A stretch of DNA of 64,000 nt from Humidesulfovibrio sp. GTDB lineage: Bacteria; Desulfobacterota; Desulfovibrionia; Desulfovibrionales; Desulfovibrionaceae. The notes under the pieces are model-generated. The model searched no databases. It saw nothing but the letters and a program-made list of their open reading frames with translations, and was not told the origin of the DNA. Both the position numbers and the translations under genes were made by a program. The DNA is taken from contig JARLHQ010000010.1 of NCBI GenBank assembly GCA_031292175.1, positions 1-64,000 of the forward strand, read 5' to 3'. Below are positions 1 to 6,392 of this stretch, piece after piece; the stretch's first letter is position 1, and every line of letters begins with the position of its first letter.

Positions 1-1005
1 GGCCTCGCGTACGGTTACGAGCCCCTTGTGCAGTTGCACGAACTCCTTGACGATGGCCAGACCGAGTCCGGTGCCGCCGTGGCTCCGCTCCGTGCCGCCC
101 TCGAGCTGGCGGAAGCGTTCAAAGACCGCCTCGCGCATGGATTCCGGGATGCCGGGGCCGGTGTCCTGCACGGTCAGCACCGCCTCGGCCCCATGCTGCC
201 CCAGGGCCAGGGTTATGCTGCCACCCGGCGGGGTGAACTTGAAGGCGTTGGAGAGAAGATTCACCAGGATGCGCAGTATCTTGTCCGAATCGACCTCGGC
301 CAGGACCGGCGCGTCGGCGTGGAGGGAGTACGTGATGTCCCGGTCATGGGCGAGGCTTTCAAAATGAGACGCCGCGATGCGGGCGAGTTCCGCGAGGTCG
401 ACCAGGGCGTAGCTGATGGTCATGCGTGCGGCCTCCAGGCGCGACACATCCAGCAGGTCCGTCACATGGCGGTATAAAAGCCGCGCGTTGCGGTCCATAA
501 GCTCCAGCTCGCGGCGTTGCGTCACATTCAGGTCGGGGCGGCCGAGCTGCCGGGCAAGCGGTCCCATGATCAGTGTGAGCGGGGTGCGCAACTCGTGGCT
601 GACATTGGCGAAGAATTGGCTTTTGAGGGTGTCCAGCTCGCGGGACCGCTCCAGGAGCAGCCGGACATGCGCGTTGGCCTTGCGCAGGCGTTCGTGGGTG
701 GAGGAGAACAGCGCGCCCATGATGATGAAGAAGCCGATGGAGACGAGGTTCCCGGGGTGGGCAAGGGAAAGGCCGGATTCCGGCTGGATGAAAAAGACGG
801 CGACAATCGCGGCGGAGAGGACCGTGGCGAGCATTCCGCCCACGAAGCCGCTGATCTGGGAGCTGAAAAAAACGGCCGGAAAGAACAGGAACCAGACGTA
901 GGGCCGGATGGCATCCCAGAACGTCCACTGCAGCGCGAAGGCCACCAGTGGAATGAGGAGTGCCAGCAGCATCTGGCGGGAGGCATGTTTCGAAGGGCCT
1001 GGCAT
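1..1005 (-). CDS. Sensor histidine kinase, C-terminus cut by window edge
   Basis: 335 codons are visible from an ATG at 1005 and the frame is still open at base 1. The N-terminus (about residues 10-95) has several hydrophobic segments resembling the KdpD-type DUF4118 membrane region. A short coiled linker leads to the H-box FFANVSHELRTPL, the phosphoacceptor His of a HisKA domain. An HATPase domain follows, with the N-box LLSNAFKF, DTGPGIP and GGTGLGLAIV. It should be a membrane kinase that autophosphorylates and passes the phosphate to a receiver. The frame may continue into a receiver (hybrid kinase) left of the window; that cannot be seen. The signal is unknown. A candidate promoter lies just upstream. 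Confidence 0.88.
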   Translation of the reverse strand, partial: MPGPSKHASRQMLLALLIPLVAFALQWTFWDAIRPYVWFLFFPAVFFSSQISGFVGGMLATVLSAAIVAVFFIQPESGLSLAHPGNLVSIGFFIIMGALFSSTHERLRKANAHVRLLLERSRELDTLKSQFFANVSHELRTPLTLIMGPLARQLGRPDLNVTQRRELELMDRNARLLYRHVTDLLDVSRLEAARMTISYALVDLAELARIAASHFESLAHDRDITYSLHADAPVLAEVDSDKILRILVNLLSNAFKFTPPGGSITLALGQHGAEAVLTVQDTGPGIPESMREAVFERFRQLEGGTERSHGGTGLGLAIVKEFVQLHKGLVTVREA

Positions 1006-1069
1006 GACAGCCTACCGATCCCTTGAATTATTTAAATGATATAGGATAAGAATATTCTATTTCAGAAGA

Positions 1070-1099
1070 ACAATACTCCCTGTTCAAGATTTGGGTCAA
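1070..1099 (-). promoter_or_regulatory. Candidate sigma-70-type promoter of the histidine kinase
   Basis: Read leftward, TTGACC (1094-1099) and TATTGT (1070-1075) are 18 bases apart in an AT-rich stretch that stands out from the GC-rich surroundings. The kinase ATG at 1005 is about 65 bases downstream. The -35 is good and the -10 moderate. The rest of 1006-1218 holds a GAATATTC palindrome (1050-1057) and no convincing gene. Confidence 0.4.
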
Positions 1100-1218
1100 G
1101 GGGATGGCGCAGAAATGCGGCGAAACTTGGCGGAAAGATGTGACAAGGCTCGCGTGCGGCGGCGTTGAACGCAGTTGTTTCGCGGTGTTGTGCGCGTATC
1201 CTCTGGGCACTGGCCCGG

Positions 1219-3156
1219 CTATGGAGCCGGGTCCAGCTCCTTGAGGCGCGCCTCGACCTCTTCCCAGCGGGCGAAGGCGGCCTCCAGCTCCATCTCCATG
1301 GCGGAGAGCTCGTTGCGCGCGGCGGCGAGGACCTTGGGCGCTTTCTTGTACAGCTCCGGGTTGGCCAGGCTCTCCCCGGTCTGGGCGATGTTCCGCTCCA
1401 GGATTTCGATGCGCTCCGGGAATGCGGCCAGCTCCGCGCGCAGGCTCTCCAGCTCGCGCTGCTCCTTAAAGCTGAGCTTGCGAGGCTTGCCGAGCGCGTC
1501 GGCCTGCACGGGCGTTTCGGGCTGCTTCACCAGTGTGGGCTTTGCCGCGGCCTTGCCCGTGGCGGGGTCGGACGGCTCGGGCCGCTGGCGCAGCCAGTCG
1601 TCGAAGCCGCCCACGTACTCGCGCACCACGCCGTCGCCCTCGAAGGCCAGGGTGCTTGTGACCACGTTGTTCAGGAACGCGCGGTCATGGCTCACCAGGA
1701 TGAGCGTGCCGGGATACTCCAGCAGGCGGTCCTCCAGGAGCTCCAGCGTCTCGGCGTCCAGGTCGTTGGTCGGTTCGTCCATGACCAGCACGTTGCAGGG
1801 CCGGGTGAACAGCCGCGCCAGGAGCAGGCGGTTGCGCTCCCCGCCGGAGAGCACGCGCACCGGGCTGTTGGCGCGCTCACCGGAGAAGAGAAAGTCCTTC
1901 AGATAGCCCATGACGTGCCGGGTGTGCCCGCCGATGGTCACCTGGTCCGAGCCCTCGGCCACGCTTTGGCGCACGGTCAGGTTTGGGTCCAGCTCCTCGC
2001 GGTGTTGGTCGAAATAGGCCACTTCAAGGTTGGTGCCCAGACGCACGGTGCCGCTGGTGGGCTTGAGCTTGCCCAGCAACACCTGGATGAGGGTGGTCTT
2101 GCCCGCGCCGTTGGGGCCGATGAAGCCCAGCTTGTCGCCGCGCATGATGGTCAGGTCGAGGTCCTGGAACACGGCGTCGGCCGCGTTGCTCCAGCGGAAG
2201 CTGATGTTCTGGGCCTCAATGACCAGCCTGCCGGAGCGCTCGGCCTCCTGCACGATGATTTTGGCGTTGCCGGAGCGCTCGCGCCGATTGGCGCGCTCCT
2301 CGCGCAGCTTCTTGAGCTCGCGCACGCGGCCCTCGTTCCTGGTGCGGCGGGCCTTGACGCCCTGGCGCACCCAGACTTCCTCGCGCGCCAGCTTCTTGTC
2401 GAACTCGGCCCAGGTTTTTTCCTCGGAGGCGAGCTGGGCCTCCTTGCGCTCCAGGAAGGTGTCGTAGTCGCAGGTCCAGTCGGCCAGCTTGCCGCGGTCC
2501 AGCTCGATGACGCGCGTGGCGATGCGCCGGAGGAACATGCGGTCGTGGGTGATGAAGATGAGCGTCTTCACGTGGCGGAGCAGGAAGTCCTCCAGCCAGG
2601 CGATGGAATCGATGTCCAGGTGGTTGGTGGGCTCGTCCAGCAGCAGCACGTCGGGCTCGCCCACCAGGGCGCGGGCCAGGAGCGCGCGGCGCTTGAGCCC
2701 GCCGGAAAGGTCTTCGAAACGCTGCTCCGGGTTCAAGGCCAGCCGGGAAACGGCCGTGTCCACGTCGGAAAGCGCGCCCCAGCCGTTCAGCTCGGTCAGG
2801 TCCGTCTGGGCCTGCTCCAGCAGGGCCGCATCGCCGGTGGTCTGGGCGCGGTGGTGGTCGGCCACGGCGCGGCCCATCTCGCCCAGGCCCTGGGTCACCA
2901 CCTCATAGATGGTGCCGGTCAAGACCTCGGGCACCTTTTGCGAAAGCCGGGCCACGCGCAGGCCGACGGCGCGGGAAACCTCGCCGCTGTCTGGGGTGAG
3001 GTCGCCGGAGAGCAGGCGCAAAAGCGTGCTTTTGCCCTCGCCGTTGCGGCCTACGAGGCAGACGCGCTGCCCCGGCTCGATCTGGAAGGAGATGCCGTCG
3101 AGCAGCTTGGGGCCGCCGAAACTCATGCACAGGTTGTTTACGCTGATAAGTGCCAT
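1219..3156 (-). CDS. uup: ABC-F family ATPase Uup
   Basis: 645 residues from the ATG at 3156; the frame extends further upstream, but homology begins at MALISVNNLCMSFGG. There are two ABC domains in tandem: Walker A GRNGEGKST, signature LSGG and LLLDEPTNHLD in the first, then GPNGAGKTT, LSGGERNR and VMDEPTNDLD in the second. Between them is a charged linker rich in Arg, Lys and Glu. There are no membrane segments, so this is a soluble ABC-F protein. The C-terminal roughly 80 residues form a predicted coiled coil (ERIEILERNIAQ, AMEMELEAAFARWEEVEARL), the feature of Uup rather than EttA. Uup proteins act on ribosomes and on branched DNA intermediates. The gene follows the isochorismatase-like gene by 50 bases on the same strand. 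Confidence 0.9.
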   Translation of the reverse strand: MALISVNNLCMSFGGPKLLDGISFQIEPGQRVCLVGRNGEGKSTLLRLLSGDLTPDSGEVSRAVGLRVARLSQKVPEVLTGTIYEVVTQGLGEMGRAVADHHRAQTTGDAALLEQAQTDLTELNGWGALSDVDTAVSRLALNPEQRFEDLSGGLKRRALLARALVGEPDVLLLDEPTNHLDIDSIAWLEDFLLRHVKTLIFITHDRMFLRRIATRVIELDRGKLADWTCDYDTFLERKEAQLASEEKTWAEFDKKLAREEVWVRQGVKARRTRNEGRVRELKKLREERANRRERSGNAKIIVQEAERSGRLVIEAQNISFRWSNAADAVFQDLDLTIMRGDKLGFIGPNGAGKTTLIQVLLGKLKPTSGTVRLGTNLEVAYFDQHREELDPNLTVRQSVAEGSDQVTIGGHTRHVMGYLKDFLFSGERANSPVRVLSGGERNRLLLARLFTRPCNVLVMDEPTNDLDAETLELLEDRLLEYPGTLILVSHDRAFLNNVVTSTLAFEGDGVVREYVGGFDDWLRQRPEPSDPATGKAAAKPTLVKQPETPVQADALGKPRKLSFKEQRELESLRAELAAFPERIEILERNIAQTGESLANPELYKKAPKVLAAARNELSAMEMELEAAFARWEEVEARLKELDPAP

Positions 3157-3206
3157 GCCGGGGTTCGTATGCTGGCGCGGCGTTTGGGTCAAGTCGCGGC
3201 GTGCCG

Positions 3207-3797
3207 TCAGACCTTCGCGGGCTCTTCCTTCAGGATGCGTGGCAGCTCGGCCAGGGCCGCGCACTCCACGCCCATGCGCGAGAGGTCGTAGACGTTGGCG
3301 GCGGCCACTTCCGGGGTCTGGGCCGAGCAGGCGTCGGTGACGATGACGGTGCGGTAGTCGCGCGCCATGGCGTCCACGGCCGTGCCGCGGATGCAGTTGG
3401 GGTACTGGGTGCCGCCGAGCACCAGGGTTGAGACGCCCAGGCGGCGCAGGAGCGCGTCAAACTCCGTGAACAAAAAGGCGCTGAAGCGGAGCTTGACCAG
3501 GAGGTGCTCGCCCGGCAGGGGGCGCAGCTCCGCCACGATCTCCGCACCTTTGCTCCCGGCCACGCAGATGCCCCGGCCAGCTTGGAAGGTCTCGCGGCGG
3601 AACAGCTCCACGTCGCTGCCGTCGGCGCGGTGCTCCCGCGTCACATGGACGACGCGCCAGCCCTTGGCGCGCGCCGTCTCCAGCAACTGGCGCAGGGCGG
3701 GCAGGGTGGCCTGGGCTCCGGCGACGCACGCGGGCGCTCCGGGCAGCACGAAGTCGTTCTGCATGTCGATGATGGCGAGGGCGATGGTGCTTGTCAT
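3207..3797 (-). CDS. Isochorismatase-fold cysteine hydrolase
   Basis: 196 residues; the ATG at 3797 has a near-ideal ribosome site (AGGAGGTGG). The fold is clear from ALAIIDMQNDF (catalytic Asp), LVKLRFSAF (catalytic Lys) and QYPNCIRGTAVDAMARDY, where the Cys is the nucleophile. This family includes nicotinamidases, N-carbamoylsarcosine amidases and isochorismatases, and the substrate cannot be told from sequence. It is only distantly similar to the tandem paralogs near 35-36 kb. There is no signal peptide, so it is cytoplasmic. Confidence 0.85.
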   Translation of the reverse strand: MTSTIALAIIDMQNDFVLPGAPACVAGAQATLPALRQLLETARAKGWRVVHVTREHRADGSDVELFRRETFQAGRGICVAGSKGAEIVAELRPLPGEHLLVKLRFSAFLFTEFDALLRRLGVSTLVLGGTQYPNCIRGTAVDAMARDYRTVIVTDACSAQTPEVAAANVYDLSRMGVECAALAELPRILKEEPAKV

Positions 3798-3909
3798 GTC
3801 CACCTCCTGGTGTCGGCGCAGCCTAGCGCAGGCGGAAGGGACGGGCAAGGGGCGGCAATTGCGCCCCGCGTGCCGCTCCTGTATACGCAAGGCGGGGAGC
3901 GGCCACGCG

Positions 3910-4056
3910 TCAGGCCAGCAGGTGGCGGTAGAGCGTGCGTTCGTAAGCTTGGCTCAGGCGCCTGGCCAGGGGTTCGGTGAGGCCGGCTTCCTGCAGGCGG
4001 CAGTACAGGTGCAGGGGATTCAGGAGGTGTTGCAGATGGCAGCGCAGGGTATGCAT
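3910..4056 (-). CDS. Small His/Leu/Arg-rich hypothetical protein (48 aa)
   Basis: A 48-codon frame preceded by the strong ribosome site AAGGAGGGG about seven bases from its ATG. The product (starting MHTLRCHLQHLLNPLHLYC) is rich in Leu, His and Arg and looks helical, with two Cys and no signal peptide. The ribosome site and codon use support a real gene. I do not recognise a family. It sits alone between the isochorismatase gene (gap 3798-3909) and the divergent cbiR. Confidence 0.6.
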   Translation of the reverse strand: MHTLRCHLQHLLNPLHLYCRLQEAGLTEPLARRLSQAYERTLYRHLLA

Positions 4057-4109
4057 ACGGCCCCCCTCCTTGTCGGGGGACGGGTGTTTACGGATTATAA
4101 GCAAAGGCC

Positions 4110-4886
4110 GTGCCTGTCGTGAAATCCAGAATGAATCCAGACCGGCCGTGGACCTTGGCCGCGCCTTCCTGCGTGCTGCCCGCCGGGATCGCCGAAAACT
4201 GTGCATTTCTTGCCCAGAAATTTGACGAGATCGGCCTGGCTTTCTTTGAAACCGAGGCCTGCCTGGCCTACACTGCGACAGATTTGCCGCCTGGGCTTGC
4301 GCAGCTGCCTGTAGGCTGGCACATCCACCTGCCGCTCGACCTGCCCTGGGCCGAGGGCGTGGACCGCGTGGCCGAGGCTGTCTTGCGCCTGGGGGACCGG
4401 GCCGCGCATGTCGCGCCGCGCTGGTTCGTGCTGCACCCGCCACGGGAACCGGGCGTTCTGGCAGAGCTTATGCATAAGCTTGAGGCCGGGGGGCTGCCGC
4501 CCGCGCAGGTGCTGGTGGAGAACATCGCGGGGCGCGACCTGGCCCGGCACTGGCCGGTCATTGAGGCCGCCGGACTCGGCGTGTGTCTGGATCTGGGGCA
4601 CATGCTGGTGCATGGCCAGCAGGAGTTTCTCGATCTGCCGGGGCTCGCGGCGCGCACGCGCATGGTGCACCTGAACGCCCCGGACCCGCACAAGCCCTCG
4701 CGCCACGCCAGCCTCTCGGTGCTGGACCGGGCGGGACGGGCGCTGTGTCGGCGGCTTCTGGACACCCTGGCTCCCGGAGGGGTGGTGATGCTGGAACTTT
4801 TCAGCGAGGACGCATTATTCGACTCCCTGCGTGTGCTGGACGCCTTGAGCGCCAGCGAAGCCGGGAAAATGGAGGCGCGCGCGTGA
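4110..4886 (+). CDS. cbiR: CbiR-type cobamide-remodelling phosphodiesterase
   Basis: About 258 residues from a GTG at 4110; an ATG at 4131 is equally possible, since neither has a strong ribosome site. The sequence fits an AP-endonuclease-2-like TIM barrel: conserved acidic and His positions occur in WHIHLPLDLPW, FVLHPPREP, VLVENIAGRD, CLDLGHMLVHG, VHLNAPDPHK and VMLELFSED. Proteins of this kind placed beside cobU are CbiR, which cleaves the phosphoester of the lower ligand of cobamides to release cobinamide for rebuilding. The stop overlaps the cobU GTG (GTGA), which supports the assignment. Confidence 0.75.
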   Translation: MPVVKSRMNPDRPWTLAAPSCVLPAGIAENCAFLAQKFDEIGLAFFETEACLAYTATDLPPGLAQLPVGWHIHLPLDLPWAEGVDRVAEAVLRLGDRAAHVAPRWFVLHPPREPGVLAELMHKLEAGGLPPAQVLVENIAGRDLARHWPVIEAAGLGVCLDLGHMLVHGQQEFLDLPGLAARTRMVHLNAPDPHKPSRHASLSVLDRAGRALCRRLLDTLAPGGVVMLELFSEDALFDSLRVLDALSASEAGKMEARA

Positions 4887-5416
4887 TCACATTCGTTATC
4901 GGCGGCAACAAGTCCGGCAAGTCCGACTACGCCATGGGACTGCTTACGGCCGCGCCCGGCCCAGCGCTTTTCCTGGCCACGGGCAAGGCCAAGGACCTGT
5001 CCTTTCGCGACCAGATCGCAGCCCACCGCGAACGCCGCGACCCGGCTCTGCCCGTGGTGGAGGTGGGCTGGGACTTGCCACGCGCCCTGCTGGAGGCTAA
5101 GAAGGATTATCGGACCGTGCTGGTGGACAGCCTGGATTTCTGGCTGTACGTTTGCTCACAGGAAAGCCTCGACCATGAGATCGTCGAGACCTTCCTGGAG
5201 GCGCTCCGGCATTGCCGGGATTGCAATATCATCCTGGTGTCCTGTGAGATTGGCTTCGCGCCGCTGCCCGCTTCCTGTGAGGCCAGGGCTTTTCTGAAAA
5301 AACTCGGGCGGCTCAACCAAGCCGTCGCGGCACTGGCCGATGAGGCCTGGCTTGTCGTGGCGGGCCTGTCGGTGGCGCTTAAAAAGGCGGAACATGGGCG
5401 TATCGAAGCTGACTGA
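4883..5416 (+). CDS. cobU: Adenosylcobinamide kinase / guanylyltransferase
   Basis: 177 residues from a GTG that overlaps the cbiR stop. The P-loop is VIGGNKSGKSDYA (about residues 5-17), followed by FLATGK, AHRERRDP and VLVDSLDFWLYV, the order seen in CobU/CobP. The enzyme phosphorylates adenosylcobinamide and transfers GMP to make adenosyl-GDP-cobinamide, the activated form that receives the lower ligand. The C-terminus (LGRLNQAVAALADEAWLVVAGL) is typical. Length is as usual for the family. With CbiR it forms a cobinamide salvage pair. Confidence 0.88.
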   Translation: MITFVIGGNKSGKSDYAMGLLTAAPGPALFLATGKAKDLSFRDQIAAHRERRDPALPVVEVGWDLPRALLEAKKDYRTVLVDSLDFWLYVCSQESLDHEIVETFLEALRHCRDCNIILVSCEIGFAPLPASCEARAFLKKLGRLNQAVAALADEAWLVVAGLSVALKKAEHGRIEAD

Positions 5417-6389
5417 CGAGAAAGTCCAGGCGCTTTTGCCCTTGCTCAACAAGGACGAACGCTGGCTCATCGTCATCAACGCCGACCCGGACTCCATGGG
5501 CGCGGCCCTGGGGCTCAAGGCCATCCTTGCGCGACGTGTGCACGACATCGGCATCGGCCACGTGAACGAGATCAACCGCCCGGACAACCTGGCCATGATC
5601 CGCTACCTGCGCGTGCCCACGCGCAAGCTCATCCCGAACCTCATCGCCCAGTACGACCGCTTTGCCCTGGTGGACTCCCAGCCGCACCACCATCCCGATC
5701 TGGCCAAGCTTGAGTACACCGTGGTCATCGACCACCACCCCATCCTGCCGGACAAACCCGTGAACGCGCCGCTGGTGGACATCCGGCCCAAGTTCGGGGC
5801 CACCTGCACCCTGCTCACCGAATACCTGCAGCGCCTGCAGTTGCGCCCGCCCAAGCTGCTGGCCTCCGCGCTTTTGTACGGCATCAAGGCCGATACCATG
5901 AATTTTCAGCGCAAGTTCATCGACGCGGACATCAATGCCTTCAAATATCTCTCGAAGTACGCGGACCATCTGCTGATCACGCGCATCGTGCGCAGCGAAT
6001 ACCATCTGGAATGGATGCGCTACTTTTCCCGCGCCTTCTACAACCTGCGGCGCATTGGCACCGGGCTCACCGCGCATCTGGGCAAGGTCATGAGCCCGGA
6101 CATCCTCGTGGTCGTGGCCGACTTCTTCATGCGCGTGCACTCCATCTCCTGGGACGCGGTCTCCGGCATCGCTGGCGACAACCTGGTGGTCATCTTCCGG
6201 GGCGACGGCATCCGCAAGGACATGGGCAAGTTCGCGGCCTCGCTCTTCGGCGACATCGGCTCCGCAGGCGGCCACAAAGGCGCGGCCCGGGCCGAGATCC
6301 CGCTCGCGGCGCTGGATGGCAAGGACCCGGAGACCTATGTGCTGAAGAAACTTTCGCGTGGCAAGACCACCGGCTTCCAGCGGATCTAG
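5394..6389 (+). CDS. DHH-family phosphoesterase (NrnA-like)
   Basis: 331 residues from the ATG at 5394 (AAAAAGG upstream), overlapping the cobU end by 23 bases. Motif III VVIDHHPI is intact and the C-terminal DHHA1 signature GSAGGHKGAA is present. Motif I reads INADPDSMGAALG where NrnA-type enzymes usually have HxxPDxD, so one His and one Asp ligand are replaced. The family degrades short oligonucleotides, pAp or cyclic dinucleotides. Three bases separate it from polA, suggesting coupled expression. Whether it is an active nuclease is uncertain because of motif I. Confidence 0.8.
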   Translation: MGVSKLTDEKVQALLPLLNKDERWLIVINADPDSMGAALGLKAILARRVHDIGIGHVNEINRPDNLAMIRYLRVPTRKLIPNLIAQYDRFALVDSQPHHHPDLAKLEYTVVIDHHPILPDKPVNAPLVDIRPKFGATCTLLTEYLQRLQLRPPKLLASALLYGIKADTMNFQRKFIDADINAFKYLSKYADHLLITRIVRSEYHLEWMRYFSRAFYNLRRIGTGLTAHLGKVMSPDILVVVADFFMRVHSISWDAVSGIAGDNLVVIFRGDGIRKDMGKFAASLFGDIGSAGGHKGAARAEIPLAALDGKDPETYVLKKLSRGKTTGFQRI

Positions 6390-6392
6390 CGC

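Noticed and set aside
1028-1210. 60-codon minus-strand frame between uup and the kinase
   Set aside because: No ribosome site and atypical composition; it covers the likely kinase promoter.
1165-3291. Long open frame antisense to uup
   Set aside because: Composition is that of a reverse-complement shadow, while uup shows full ABC motifs.
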